Counted from the stretch's first letter, positions 7,274 through 16,367 are shown. The stretch is 64,000 bases of DNA from Leifsonia soli (GCF_013408745.1 NZ_JACCBJ010000001.1:3472001-3536000); one strand, 5' to 3'. Notes: generated from the letters alone by a model not told the origin. Made by a program: numbers and translations.

Positions 7274-10200
7274 ATGACGCGTCATCCCGAAGACCCGCAC
7301 GCTCCACATCCCTCGCTCCTGCGCCGCTCGCGTTCGTCTGCGCTCGTGGCGTTCCTCGTCGCCGCGCTCCTGAGCGTGGTCGGTCTGGCCGCCCCCGCGA
7401 AGGCGGCGGACCTGCAGACCGACGTCGCGACGATCGTCACGCGCCTGCAGGACTACTACCTGAGCCAGGGCGACGAGGTGCAGATCGCCAACGGCATCTA
7501 CCTGGCGCAGACCTCGAACGCGCTCGACTACGTCGCGTCGCAGAACGCCGACGGCTCGTGGTCCGATGTGAACTACCAGGACACGACGAGCTCGGCGAAC
7601 GGGAAGACCTGGGACGCCTACAAGGCGCTCTACCGGATGGTCGCCATCGCCCAGGCGTACCGCGAGCCCACCGCGAGGGGCTACCGCGACGCGACGCTCA
7701 TCGCCGCGGAGGAGCGCGCGCTGACGTACTGGGACAGGGTGAACCCGGGGAACACCAACTGGTGGGAGACGGAGATCGGCGAGTCGATCGCGATGGGGCG
7801 GATCTCGATCTTCGTGGGGGATGTGCTGAGCAGCGACGCCGCGGCGCTCGCGATCAAGCACAACCAGGGCAAGCTCGACCCCGCCGGAGCGAACGGCGCC
7901 TGGCGCACCTCCGACTACCTGTACAAGGCGCTCGCCACCCGTGACGCCGCCGCCATCACGGCGGGCTTCGCCACGATGGTCCAGACGGTCGCCGTCGACG
8001 ACTCCGGCACCGTTCAGGAGGCCGTCCAGCCGGACTCGACGTTCTGGGCGCACGGCGCCCAGCTCTACAGCGAGGGCTACGGAATGGCCCTGTTCACCAT
8101 GGTCGCGATGTGGGCGGACTCCGCTCGCGGCACGAGCCTGGCATTCACGCGCGACCAGCTGGACACGATCGCCTTCTACATCGTCGACGGCACCCGCTGG
8201 CTGATCCGCGGCGAGATCGAGATGCTGTACCTCCTCTACCGGCCGGCGACGACCGTCGACGGCGTCACGAGCTACGCCGCCGTCTTCCTCGATCCGCTGG
8301 ACCGGATGGCGCGCACCGACCCGCTCTACGCGACCGCGTACCGGCACATGGCCGACAACATCCGCGGGAAGACGTCCGGCAACGGTGCGATCGGCGACAA
8401 GTACTTCTGGCGTTCCGAGTTCTCGTCGCACCAGCGGGCCGACTACGGCATCGTGACCGGTCTGAACTCGAGCCGGACCGTCGGCAGCGAGTACCGCTCC
8501 ACCCTCCGTAAGGACGTCGGGAACGAGATCGTCTGGAACCGCACCGGCACGACGGCGATCCAGGTCACGAACAAGGAGTACACCGACCTCGGCCCGGCGT
8601 TCGACTGGTTCCACTACCCGGGCACCACCGTGCCCTATGTGAAGGAGACCACGCTCGGCAAGGACGGCCGGTCGGGCAACGGCGGCGCGTTCACCGGCGG
8701 CGTCTCGGACGGCACCTACGGTGCGAGCGTGGAGAGCCTGGACCGCGTCGGCACGCAGGCGCAGAAGAGCTACTACTACTTCGACGACGAGATGGTGGCG
8801 CTCGGTGCCGGCATCCAGTCGTCCTCCAGCGCGCCCATCCACACCACGGTCAACCAGGTCGCGGCGAAGGGCAATGCCTCGGTCGACGGCCAGAAGGTCG
8901 CCCCAGGCACCGACGGCCAGGTCGTCGCCGATCCGTCGTGGGCCTACAACGACAAGGTCGGGTACGTGTTCCCGTCCGATCAGTCCGTGACGGTGTCCGA
9001 CAAGACGCAGACCGGCAGCTACTACGGCGACCAGCCGGAGAGCCACGACGCGTTCACCCTGTACTTCGACCACGGCACGAAGCCGAGCAACGCCACGTAC
9101 CAGTACATCGTGCTCCCGGCGAAGTCGGCTGCGCAGACCGAGGCCTACGCGGCCAAGCCGGCGGTGAAGGTCCTCCGCAACGACAGCGCGGTTCAGGCCG
9201 TGCAGCACGCAGGGCTCAAGCGGACGATGGCGACCTTCTACCGGGCCGGATCGCTCGACCTCGGCGACGGCCGCACCCTGTCGGTGAGCCAGCCCAGCAT
9301 CGTGATGCTGGACGAGTCGTCCGGCACCCCGGTGGTGAGCCTCTCCAACCCGAGCCAGCCGGGCACCCTCGTCGATGTCGAGCTGAGCGGCGGGGCGTCC
9401 GCGTCGCGGGGCACGTTCGTGCTCGGCACGGGGGCGAACCTCGGGAAGACCGTCACGGAACCGCTGGTGGCGGACGACTCGGATGGCTCGCCCTACACGG
9501 CGAGCGGTTCGGTCGCTGGCCACGGTCCGTCGCGCGCAGGCGACGCGGATCCGGCAACCACGTGGCAGTCCTCCGGAGCGGCCCCTTGGCTGAGCCAGCG
9601 TCTCGCGGCGGGCTCCTACGCGATGGGCGCCGACGTCGACTGGGGCGCCGACTACGCCACGCGCTTCCTCGTCCAGACGTCCCTGGACGGGGTGACCTGG
9701 ACCGACCAGGCCCTGGTCCAGCGCGGCACGGGCGGACATCAGCACGTCGACTTCCCGGCGACCGCGGCGAACTTCGTCCGCATCCTGCCGTTGGACGGGC
9801 CCGGTGGAGGATCGTACGCGGTGGCCGAGTTCGCGGCCGTCGCCCGGGCGAATCTCGCCCTGGGCGCTCCGACCACGGCATCGGACGGGACGAGCCCGGC
9901 GAGCGCGACCGACGGGAACGCCACCACCCGGTGGATCGCCGACCGGACCGGGTCTCCAGACACCTCCTGGCTGCAGGTCGATCTCGGGAAAGTGCAGAAG
10001 ATCGGGGCCGCTCGGCTGTTCTGGGAGGCGTCCTACGCCAGTCAGTACAAGATCCAGGTCTCGGACGACGGCAGCACGTGGCGCGACGCCTACGTCACGC
10101 CGGCTGCCGGGAGTGACGGAGGCACCGACCTCGTTGCGCTGAATGCGACCGGGCGGTACGTCCGGATGCAGACGGTCAAGCGAGCGCTCACCACCTACGG

Positions 10201-11860
10201 CGTCTCGGTGTGGGAGTTCGAGGTGTTCGGCGACAGCGCCATCACCGCAGCGCCCGTAGCGACAGGACGGGTGAACCTCGCGCAGGGGAAGCCGACGACC
10301 GCCGACAGCGTCTACAACAACCTCGCGAATGTTCAGGCTCCTGCGGCCACGGACGGCTCGAAGACCACCAAGTGGTCCTCCGCCCGCCCCTCGGGCACGG
10401 CGCCGTACACCAACCGCAACTGGCTGCAGGTCGACCTCGGCACGGTCCGTCCGGTGTCGCAGGCGGTCGTCGAGTGGGAGAGCGGCAACTCCACCGACTA
10501 CCAGCTCGAGGGGTCGGTGAACGGAAGCGACTGGACGCCGCTCGCGCATGTCCAGAACACCGGCACCGCCGACCACCGCCGCGACACGACCGATTTCCCG
10601 ACCGCCGAAGTGCGCTACGTCCGGGTCATCGGGTCGCCGGCGACCAAGTACGGGCTCAACATCTGGGAGTTCGAGGTCTACGGCGGCTACAGCCTGGCGT
10701 GCACGGCGCCGGTGAACGCGGAGCGCGGCGGTACGGCCACGCTTGCCGCGACGATCACCCCGCTCGTCCCGGGCGACTCGTTCACCGCGTACTCGCTCGA
10801 CCCGGCCGTCGCGGCGGTGGCTTCCGCGCCCCAGGCCGCCGCCGATGGGACGGTCTCGGTCGGCCTGAAGACCGGGGTGCCCGGCAGCACCTCCGTCGTG
10901 CTCGTGCACGGTGCCGGGGACGAGTTCGTTCGCTGCCCGGTCACTGTGGGGGTCGACACGAGCGCTCTGCAGGCACAGGTGGACCGGGCGAACAGTCTCG
11001 ACAGCACCTGGTACACGCCTGACACCTGGTCGCCCCTGCTGCCTGCCCTGGAGGCCGCGAAGGCGACGCTCACGGCGGCAGACGCCAGCCAGCCAGCGAT
11101 CGACGCCGCCGCTGCGACGCTGAAAGCCGCCATCGACGGCCTGCGCGCCACCGCCGTCGTCAGCGCACCCGCTGTCAGCACGAAGTGGGCGACGGCGGCG
11201 ACGGTCACCGTCACGGTCACCTCACCGCTCCCGGTCACCGGGAAGGTCGCACTCACTGAGGGGGACAAGGACCGCGGGGTCGCATCCCTGAACGGCGGTG
11301 TCGCCACGTTCACCCTCCCTCCGGGCCTCGCAGCGGGCGACCATGTGCTGACCGCGACCTACAGCGGCAGCGACACGGTCGCCGGTGCCAGCACGACGGT
11401 GACCGTCACGGTGGTGCTGCCTGCCGCCTGGAGCAAGACGACGTCCTACAAGACGGGCGACATCGTCAGCTACAAGGGTTCCGTCTACAAGGCGGGCTGG
11501 TCCACGAAGGGCGAGCAGCCCGGGCTCAGCAACACCGGAGCCTGGCAGGAACTGGCGATGACCGAGGACGGTGGAGCCGTCTGGACCCCGTCCCGCGTGT
11601 TCTCCGGCGGCGACACCGTCCTCTACCAGGGACGCACGTACCTGGCCGCCTGGTACAGCCGCGGTGACACCCCCGGCTCCGCGACGGGACCCTGGCAGGA
11701 GATGGCGACCGCTCCGGACGGCACCGCGCTGTGGACGCCGTCGCGCATCTTCAACGGCGGGGACCGCGCGAGCTACAAGGGGGTCGTGTACGTGGCCAGG
11801 TGGTACTCCCGCAACCAGGCTCCGGGCGACGTCAACGGCCCGTGGGCCGTGGCGCGGTAG
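7274..11860 (+). CDS. Secreted multimodular polysaccharide lyase, family PL8
   Basis: A 1528-residue exported enzyme. A signal peptide (about 1-45) precedes an alpha/alpha-toroid plus beta-sandwich lyase domain of the hyaluronate/chondroitin/xanthan lyase family (about 45-740). NWW at 162-164 matches the family's aromatic patch, and Asn207, His260 and Tyr269 match the spacing of the catalytic triad. Downstream are a discoidin-like segment (about 746-858), two F5/8C-like domains (859-1000, 1000-1140), an accessory region (1140-1228), a FIVAR-like helical segment (1228-1293), an Ig-like domain (1294-1381) and three CBM5/12-like modules (from 1382, 1436, 1486). AAGGAG lies 10 nt before the ATG. 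Such enzymes break uronic-acid-containing chains by beta-elimination. Xanthan is attractive given the GH3 and GH130 neighbours, but no unsaturated-uronyl hydrolase is present. Confidence 0.9.
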   Translation: MTRHPEDPHAPHPSLLRRSRSSALVAFLVAALLSVVGLAAPAKAADLQTDVATIVTRLQDYYLSQGDEVQIANGIYLAQTSNALDYVASQNADGSWSDVNYQDTTSSANGKTWDAYKALYRMVAIAQAYREPTARGYRDATLIAAEERALTYWDRVNPGNTNWWETEIGESIAMGRISIFVGDVLSSDAAALAIKHNQGKLDPAGANGAWRTSDYLYKALATRDAAAITAGFATMVQTVAVDDSGTVQEAVQPDSTFWAHGAQLYSEGYGMALFTMVAMWADSARGTSLAFTRDQLDTIAFYIVDGTRWLIRGEIEMLYLLYRPATTVDGVTSYAAVFLDPLDRMARTDPLYATAYRHMADNIRGKTSGNGAIGDKYFWRSEFSSHQRADYGIVTGLNSSRTVGSEYRSTLRKDVGNEIVWNRTGTTAIQVTNKEYTDLGPAFDWFHYPGTTVPYVKETTLGKDGRSGNGGAFTGGVSDGTYGASVESLDRVGTQAQKSYYYFDDEMVALGAGIQSSSSAPIHTTVNQVAAKGNASVDGQKVAPGTDGQVVADPSWAYNDKVGYVFPSDQSVTVSDKTQTGSYYGDQPESHDAFTLYFDHGTKPSNATYQYIVLPAKSAAQTEAYAAKPAVKVLRNDSAVQAVQHAGLKRTMATFYRAGSLDLGDGRTLSVSQPSIVMLDESSGTPVVSLSNPSQPGTLVDVELSGGASASRGTFVLGTGANLGKTVTEPLVADDSDGSPYTASGSVAGHGPSRAGDADPATTWQSSGAAPWLSQRLAAGSYAMGADVDWGADYATRFLVQTSLDGVTWTDQALVQRGTGGHQHVDFPATAANFVRILPLDGPGGGSYAVAEFAAVARANLALGAPTTASDGTSPASATDGNATTRWIADRTGSPDTSWLQVDLGKVQKIGAARLFWEASYASQYKIQVSDDGSTWRDAYVTPAAGSDGGTDLVALNATGRYVRMQTVKRALTTYGVSVWEFEVFGDSAITAAPVATGRVNLAQGKPTTADSVYNNLANVQAPAATDGSKTTKWSSARPSGTAPYTNRNWLQVDLGTVRPVSQAVVEWESGNSTDYQLEGSVNGSDWTPLAHVQNTGTADHRRDTTDFPTAEVRYVRVIGSPATKYGLNIWEFEVYGGYSLACTAPVNAERGGTATLAATITPLVPGDSFTAYSLDPAVAAVASAPQAAADGTVSVGLKTGVPGSTSVVLVHGAGDEFVRCPVTVGVDTSALQAQVDRANSLDSTWYTPDTWSPLLPALEAAKATLTAADASQPAIDAAAATLKAAIDGLRATAVVSAPAVSTKWATAATVTVTVTSPLPVTGKVALTEGDKDRGVASLNGGVATFTLPPGLAAGDHVLTATYSGSDTVAGASTTVTVTVVLPAAWSKTTSYKTGDIVSYKGSVYKAGWSTKGEQPGLSNTGAWQELAMTEDGGAVWTPSRVFSGGDTVLYQGRTYLAAWYSRGDTPGSATGPWQEMATAPDGTALWTPSRIFNGGDRASYKGVVYVARWYSRNQAPGDVNGPWAVAR

Positions 11861-11877
11861 CGGAAGGAGGCACCGAG

Positions 11878-12930
11878 GTGGGAACCGGTTCGGGTCCGGA
11901 TCCCGCCTCCGGTGCCGCCCGGGAGCCGGGGGAGCGGCGCATCACCATCGCCGACGTCGCGGCGCGCGCCGGCGTCTCCAAGAGCGCGGTGTCCTTCGTT
12001 TTCAACGGGCGCCGGGGGCTCAGCGAGGGGACGACGGACCGCATCGTCCGGGCCGCACGAGACCTCGGCTGGCGCCCGAGCTCCCGCGCCAGGGCGCTCT
12101 CCGGGCAGCGACCGCGGACCGCGGGCCTGGTGCTCCGCCGGGACGCGGCGGCCGCGAGCTCTGATCTCGTCGGTTTCCTCCACGGGATCGGGTCCGCGCT
12201 CGCTGCGACCGGCGCTGTCCTCGTCGTGCGCGTCGTCGCGACCGATGCCGAGGAGCGGGAGGCCTACTCGGCCTTCGCCCGCGAGGCGCAGGTGGACGTG
12301 GTGCTGCTCGCGGGCCTGCGGGTCGCCGACGACCGCCCCGCCGCTCTGGCGCGGCTCGGCCTGCCGTTCGTCTCCGCGGACAGCGTCGGCGCGGCCGACC
12401 AGGGCGCGCGGATGCGGCAGGCGATCCGTCACCTCGCCGGCATCGGCCATCGTCGGATCGCGCTGGTCGCGGACGAGTCGCTCGCACGGTCGGCCCGGTG
12501 GAGTGCGGAGTTCGCGCGGGAGTCGCGCCTGCTGGGGCTCGATGCCCGGGTGGCATGGGTGTCCCTATCCATCCCGATTACCGTGAGGGACGCCACCGCC
12601 GGCCTGCTCGACCGTGCCGAGCCTCCCACCGGGATCGTCTACGAGAGCGATGTCCTCGCGGCGGCCGGCATGCAAGCCGCCCTTCGCCGTGGCCTGGAGG
12701 TTCCGCACGAACTCTCGGTGATCGCTCTCGACGACGGCCCGGTCGCCCTCGTGACGAATCCTGCTCTCTCGGTCGTGCGGCGCGACGCCGAGGCGTGGGG
12801 CCGGGCCTGCGGTCGCCTCCTGGCGAACAGCGGCGGCGGTTCCCCGGAGGATGCGCTTCCTCCGGCCGAGCTCATCATGCGCGGCAGCACCGCGCCGCCA
12901 TCCCCCTCCAACCAGGAAAGGTCCCGCTGA
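11878..12930 (+). CDS. Second LacI family regulator
   Basis: A 350-residue LacI-type regulator starting at GTG 11878, with GGAAGGAGG 7 nt upstream. The helix-turn-helix (ITIADVAARAGVSKSAVSFVF) begins near residue 21, after a Gly/Pro-rich extension. The effector domain is the usual type 1 binding-protein fold with GIGHRRIALV near the middle, but the DNA-proximal effector segments are more divergent than in the regulator at 1733. It lies 17 nt after the lyase gene and its stop overlaps the HAD gene (TGATG), so all three may be one transcript. Its target site is not evident. Confidence 0.87.
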   Translation: MGTGSGPDPASGAAREPGERRITIADVAARAGVSKSAVSFVFNGRRGLSEGTTDRIVRAARDLGWRPSSRARALSGQRPRTAGLVLRRDAAAASSDLVGFLHGIGSALAATGAVLVVRVVATDAEEREAYSAFAREAQVDVVLLAGLRVADDRPAALARLGLPFVSADSVGAADQGARMRQAIRHLAGIGHRRIALVADESLARSARWSAEFARESRLLGLDARVAWVSLSIPITVRDATAGLLDRAEPPTGIVYESDVLAAAGMQAALRRGLEVPHELSVIALDDGPVALVTNPALSVVRRDAEAWGRACGRLLANSGGGSPEDALPPAELIMRGSTAPPSPSNQERSR

Positions 12931-13673
12931 TGCCCCGTCTCGTCGCCTTCGATCTCGACGACACCCTCGCCCCGTCGAAGTCTCCCGTCGACGCGCGGAC
13001 GGCCGAGTCGCTCGGACGTCTCCTCGAGGTGATGGAGGTCTGCGTGATCTCGGGCGGCCGGTTCGAGCAGTTCCGGGACCAGCTGCTCTCCCGTCTGCCC
13101 GCGTCGGCGCCGCTGGAACGCCTCCACCTCATGCCGACCTGCGGAACGCGCTACCTGAACTGGGACGGAGCCCGCTGGCGCCTGCGGTACGCCGAGAACC
13201 TGAGCGACGCCGAGCGGGAGGAGGCGCTCGCCGTGGTCGAGGAGGAGGCGTCCCGCTTGGGGTTGTGGGAGGCGGGGACGTGGGGGCCGGTCATGGAGGA
13301 CCGCGGCTCGCAGATCACCTTCTCAGCGCTGGGCCAGTTCGCCCCCGTCGCCGAGAAGTCCGCCTGGGATCCGGCCGGAACGCGGCGCAGCAGCCTGCGG
13401 ACGGCGGTGCGGTCCCGGCTGCCCGGGCTGGAGGTGCGTGCGGGCGGGTCGACCAGCATCGACATCACGCGTCGTGGCGTGGACAAGGCCTACGGGATGA
13501 GGAGGCTCGCGTCAATCACGCACATCCCCTTCTCGGACATGCTCTTCGTCGGGGACCGTCTCGACCCGGACGGCAACGACTACCCGGTGATCGCGCTCGG
13601 TATCCCGACACATCCCGTGCGGGACTGGACGGAGACGGCGTCGCTCATCGACGAGCTGATCGCGGCGGCGTGA
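12930..13673 (+). CDS. HAD-IIB hydrolase resembling eukaryotic-type phosphomannomutase
   Basis: A 247-residue HAD protein. Motif I is FDLDDTLAPSK (residues 6-16), which supplies the phosphorylated Asp. The SGGRFEQF segment, GSTSIDITRRGVDKAYGM and the FVGDRLDPDGND acidic motif match the layout of the PMM-type subfamily, in which the protein isomerises mannose 1-phosphate and 6-phosphate. The ATG overlaps the stop of the LacI gene. In this locus, where a GH130 enzyme could release mannose 1-phosphate, a mutase or sugar-phosphatase role fits well. Family membership is clear; the exact activity is inference. Confidence 0.82.
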   Translation: MPRLVAFDLDDTLAPSKSPVDARTAESLGRLLEVMEVCVISGGRFEQFRDQLLSRLPASAPLERLHLMPTCGTRYLNWDGARWRLRYAENLSDAEREEALAVVEEEASRLGLWEAGTWGPVMEDRGSQITFSALGQFAPVAEKSAWDPAGTRRSSLRTAVRSRLPGLEVRAGGSTSIDITRRGVDKAYGMRRLASITHIPFSDMLFVGDRLDPDGNDYPVIALGIPTHPVRDWTETASLIDELIAAA

Positions 13674-13690
13674 TGTGGCGGGGCTGGTGG

Positions 13691-13718
13691 TCGCTGTCCT
13701 CGACGCATGACCGCCCGG
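13691..13718 (+). repeat. Left copy of 28-bp direct repeat
   Basis: This 28-bp stretch matches 17027-17054 with one mismatch and includes CTCGACGCATGACCGCCCGG, the start codon and first codons of the VOC gene at 17043. Weaker similarity continues for about eight more bases. The copies bracket about 3.3 kb of AT-richer DNA. The repeat could be a trace of an insertion or of a truncated tandem VOC gene. Confidence 0.75.
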
Positions 13719-13856
13719 GTCGCGAAGGGTCTGCTCGCGCCATATCGTGCAGGTAACAACCTCTACGAGATCAAGCAGGTGGTCGACGCGTATTGCCTCC
13801 GAGTCGATGAAGGCGGTCGCTGGCATCGCGACTCTATTGAGGCGGGCCCGTCCTGA
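13707..13856 (+). pseudogene. Possible truncated VOC-gene start fused to unknown sequence
   Basis: A 49-codon frame begins with the same first codons as the VOC gene at 17043 (MTAR-V/I-A) and then diverges completely, ending at a TGA at 13854. There is no independent functional motif. It looks like the 5' end of a duplicated or disrupted VOC gene joined to unrelated DNA. A small functional peptide cannot be excluded but has no support beyond the open frame. Confidence 0.4.
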
Positions 13857-14195
13857 GAGCCAGGCAATCTATGCCTAACGCTTGCTGACGTGCAATCGAA
13901 CAAGGATTCCGACCGCTTGCCAGACGTCAGAATCGCCTGAATGTCGCTCTGAGTCCCCCTCAAAGCGTTCAGACGCGCCATAACAGCATCGTTGGACCGA
14001 TCCGTCTGCTCTCCCGCACCCAGCGGGCGTAATGCTGGCGGACGACGACGCCTCACTGCTCATTGGAGATCCGGGTTCTGCCCTACAAGCAGCCCCGGGG
14101 AGGACTGTTCCCCGACGTTCGACAGCCAGGGCCAAAGGAACCAGCATGAGCGAGGTCTCGGCGACGCTTCGTACACTGGACGGTGGGGGTTGTTT
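13857..14195. other. Gap of 339 bp without a convincing gene
   Basis: The composition is more AT-rich than the flanks. Short frames on the minus strand (13763-14056 and 13875-14147) overlap each other, lack ribosome binding sites and have no recognisable domain. A TACACT box at 14172-14177 may be the -10 element for the membrane-protein gene at 14196. Confidence 0.5.
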
Positions 14196-14594
14196 ATGAA
14201 TTCGTCACGAAAGACAGCTCGACGAGTAGGGACGGCGCTTCTTGCCATAGTTGCCGCGACGCTTCTGTGTGTGGGGCTCTTTGCGGCTGTGTTGACGATC
14301 GGGTCGGCCCGAAAGAACAACTGCTTCCAAGAGGGACCTTCCTCGCCGCTGGCACTCATTTCAGAGAGTTCGGACACCGTCCACCAAAGCCTTAGCTTCT
14401 GGCCCCTTGGTCGGCAGTGCGATTGGGTGAGAGCCGATGGGAACGGCACTGTGACTACCTATAGCGGGAACTGGGCGACCAGCGGTGGAACGTATGGTGC
14501 AATCGGCCTTGGGATCGCGGGGCTTGTGTTCGCTACGAGGCGAGGTAACTCGCGTGAGGCCACCAGAACCGTGGTGGCCTCACGCGATCACTAA
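14196..14594 (+). CDS. Small membrane protein of unknown function
   Basis: A 132-residue protein I do not recognise. It has two likely membrane helices (about 11-34, LLAIVAATLLCVGLFAAVL, and about 99-114, GAIGLGIAGLVFA) flanking a roughly 60-residue extracytoplasmic loop with two Cys residues that could form a disulphide. The start at 14196 follows a GGGGGT stretch and a TACACT box. Its last codons lie inside a perfect transcription-terminator hairpin. It is convergent with the secreted-protein gene 14596-15762 and lies in the AT-richer insert. Confidence 0.6.
   Translation: MNSSRKTARRVGTALLAIVAATLLCVGLFAAVLTIGSARKNNCFQEGPSSPLALISESSDTVHQSLSFWPLGRQCDWVRADGNGTVTTYSGNWATSGGTYGAIGLGIAGLVFATRRGNSREATRTVVASRDH
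14551..14586. terminator. Bidirectional hairpin terminator overlapping coding sequence
   Basis: A perfect 15-bp stem (14551-14565 with 14572-14586; arm CGCGTGAGGCCACCA) and 6-nt loop sits at the junction of two convergent genes. It lies inside the last codons of the 14196 gene, just before the stop of the minus-strand gene ending at 14596. No long T-tract is present. Confidence 0.65.
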
Positions 14595-14595
14595 C

Positions 14596-15762
14596 TCAGG
14601 GACAGGTCACGACGACGGGCGCGATGTCTCCATAACTCGAGGATGTCCAACACCTATTGGGGTCGGCAACCCACAGGCGATCGGTATTCAGGTTCGTTCG
14701 GCTGTCACCAGCCAACTGCTTGGTGCCCATGCAATCGGTGAGAGCGATTCCCGGGATGCAGTTTCCGTTGTCCACTTGCTGGATACCCCCGCCGAGGTGG
14801 CTTGATCCGGTGACTCCGATCTGCGCATCGATGTGGGTACTGACCTCGTACATTCCGAACTCATCAGGGGCAAATCGCTGCGGATACTCAAAGCCGACCG
14901 TCATGGCGTTGCGGCCGCAGGAGTCGAGCAAATCGTTCAGGTCGGCGTAAGGGTAAGCGGAACTCAGGTCCCCGTTGGGCGAGAAGGTGCTCCATGAGTA
15001 CCAGTTGTAGTTCTTGGCGATGAACTGATCTCTAAAGTTCGGGCCGCATATACCTCCTCGTATGCCGGTTGCGCCGTTGTAGAGGTCGATTCCGGCCTCA
15101 ATTCCAAAGGCCGTAGGTATGTTGCGGGGCGACGTAGCACCGTTCCAGGTCATCGTCATGTCGAAGTACTGGTGAACACCCGATCTCTTGATCTTGCTGA
15201 ACACGCTGTAGGGCTTCCACCCGTTGCCCACGGCGAGGATCGACGTTTGGCTCTTCGCTGCCGGCGCTTCTGTTGGCGTCTTAACGAGGGCCGCGGCTTT
15301 GTCGGCAGGCACCGGTGCCGGTTGGTAGTCGGGCACTCCCGTCGCGATCGTGGTTGCATGGCTTGGCGTCGGCAACGCACGCGTCTTCGACGATGTGCTG
15401 CTCGTCTCCTTAGGGCGTTCGATAACCAAGCCCGCGACGCGTGGCTCCGTCCCGTAGAGCTCGTGGAATCCGGCCAGATAGTCGGACACCGTTTGACCAC
15501 TCGCGGTCCGATATTCCCCTACGACCTGGTCGCTTTCGATGCGAAATCCAACCACTGACTCGGATCGAGAAGCAGCAATCTTTGCCGCCTGCGTCAATGT
15601 AGTGCCTGAGCTAAATGGCAAGATCACTTGCTCAACCTTCGCGGGATCGCCGCTTGAACTCGTCGCCCCTCCCGCCGGTGCAGCGCCATAAGAAGGCGCG
15701 GCGACGGATGTAAGGATTAGCCCGCAGGCAGCGCCAAACACCACCAATGACGATTTCTTCAT
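14596..15762 (-). CDS. Secreted protein of unknown function
   Basis: A 388-residue protein with a clear signal peptide (MKKSSLVVFGAACGLILTSVAA, cleavage near residue 27). The N-terminal third contains a propeptide-like region (VGFRIESDQVVGEY; SDYLAGFHELYG), followed by a Pro/Ala/Thr-rich linker. The C-terminal part is rich in Trp, Tyr, Gly and Asn with several Cys, as in exported beta-rich domains. I recognise no catalytic motif. ATG 15762 is preferred over the upstream TTG 15783 because AAAGGGA lies 6 nt before it and the signal peptide begins there. It has its own consensus promoter (15812-15841) and sits in the AT-richer insert, suggesting acquisition. Confidence 0.75.
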   Translation of the reverse strand: MKKSSLVVFGAACGLILTSVAAPSYGAAPAGGATSSSGDPAKVEQVILPFSSGTTLTQAAKIAASRSESVVGFRIESDQVVGEYRTASGQTVSDYLAGFHELYGTEPRVAGLVIERPKETSSTSSKTRALPTPSHATTIATGVPDYQPAPVPADKAAALVKTPTEAPAAKSQTSILAVGNGWKPYSVFSKIKRSGVHQYFDMTMTWNGATSPRNIPTAFGIEAGIDLYNGATGIRGGICGPNFRDQFIAKNYNWYSWSTFSPNGDLSSAYPYADLNDLLDSCGRNAMTVGFEYPQRFAPDEFGMYEVSTHIDAQIGVTGSSHLGGGIQQVDNGNCIPGIALTDCMGTKQLAGDSRTNLNTDRLWVADPNRCWTSSSYGDIAPVVVTCP

Positions 15763-15811
15763 AACTATCCCTTTTCTCTTCAATCGGAGAAAGGGACGTC
15801 CCCCCGTGGTC

Positions 15812-15841
15812 TTTCTATCGGGTGCTTACTGCGGATGTCAA
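15812..15841 (-). promoter_or_regulatory. Promoter for secreted-protein gene
   Basis: On the minus strand TTGACA (15841-15836) and TAGAAA (15817-15812) are separated by 18 nt, about 45 nt before the ATG at 15762. This is one of the best sigma-70-type promoters in the window. Confidence 0.6.
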
Positions 15842-16166
15842 TCTGAACGATTATTCACATGGCCGCTCATTCTCGAGCCAATACGTCGCCCGCTCGGCGA
15901 CAGATGGAAGAAGGGCGGCCGCAGCGGCTATGTTCGGTGCGGTGGTCCTGATAAGCCGGACGCGTGGCGCTCGGAGTTTTGACCCTGTGACCAAGGCCGA
16001 TGGCTTGGCAAGCTGAGCATCTATGCCGGTTCCCGAGATCCGAGATTCGGCCAGGCTCTCGAAGGAGCGGACCAAATAAAGTCTGGCTATGACATCAATG
16101 AGATGTGGCTAGATTCCTGGTCCGAATAAACAGTTCCATCTCTCCATCGAGAAGGCGGGCTGGTAG
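15842..16166. other. Gap of 325 bp, AT-richer, no gene seen
   Basis: No frame here has both a ribosome binding site and protein-like sequence. The short frames at 15822-16016 and 15851-16075 are on opposite strands over the same DNA and are judged spurious. Confidence 0.5.
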
Positions 16167-16367
16167 TTGCCATTGTGGTTAATCGGTCTGGTCATCATCG
16201 CGATCATCCTGTCGTTCCTGATGCCCTGGGCGAGAAGGTTCGACCGGCGCGCTGGTGAGAAGCGAGTCGCCAGCGGAAAGCCACGGTCCGTCGTACCCAT
16301 CTGGCTAGGAGTAGCGATCTGTGTCGTCCTCATCATCGCCGGCATCGTCCTCTACAACCTGCCCTGA
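16167..16367 (+). CDS. Small two-helix membrane protein
   Basis: A 66-residue hydrophobic protein starting at TTG 16167, with GAAGGCGGG about 8 nt upstream. Two membrane helices (about 4-20 and 46-63) are joined by a basic loop (RRFDRRAGEKR). It resembles the many small uncharacterised actinobacterial membrane proteins; no function can be given. Because it is short and uses a rare start it may not be a gene, but hydrophobicity and codon use support it. Confidence 0.45.
   Translation: MPLWLIGLVIIAIILSFLMPWARRFDRRAGEKRVASGKPRSVVPIWLGVAICVVLIIAGIVLYNLP

Noticed and set aside
7010..10909. A 1299-residue minus-strand frame
   Set aside because: It is antisense to the PL8 lyase, Arg/Asp/Val-rich and without domains; a GC-driven shadow.
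13763..14147. Minus-strand frames in the gap after the HAD gene
   Set aside because: Two overlapping short frames with no domain, no ribosome binding site and conflicting reading frames.
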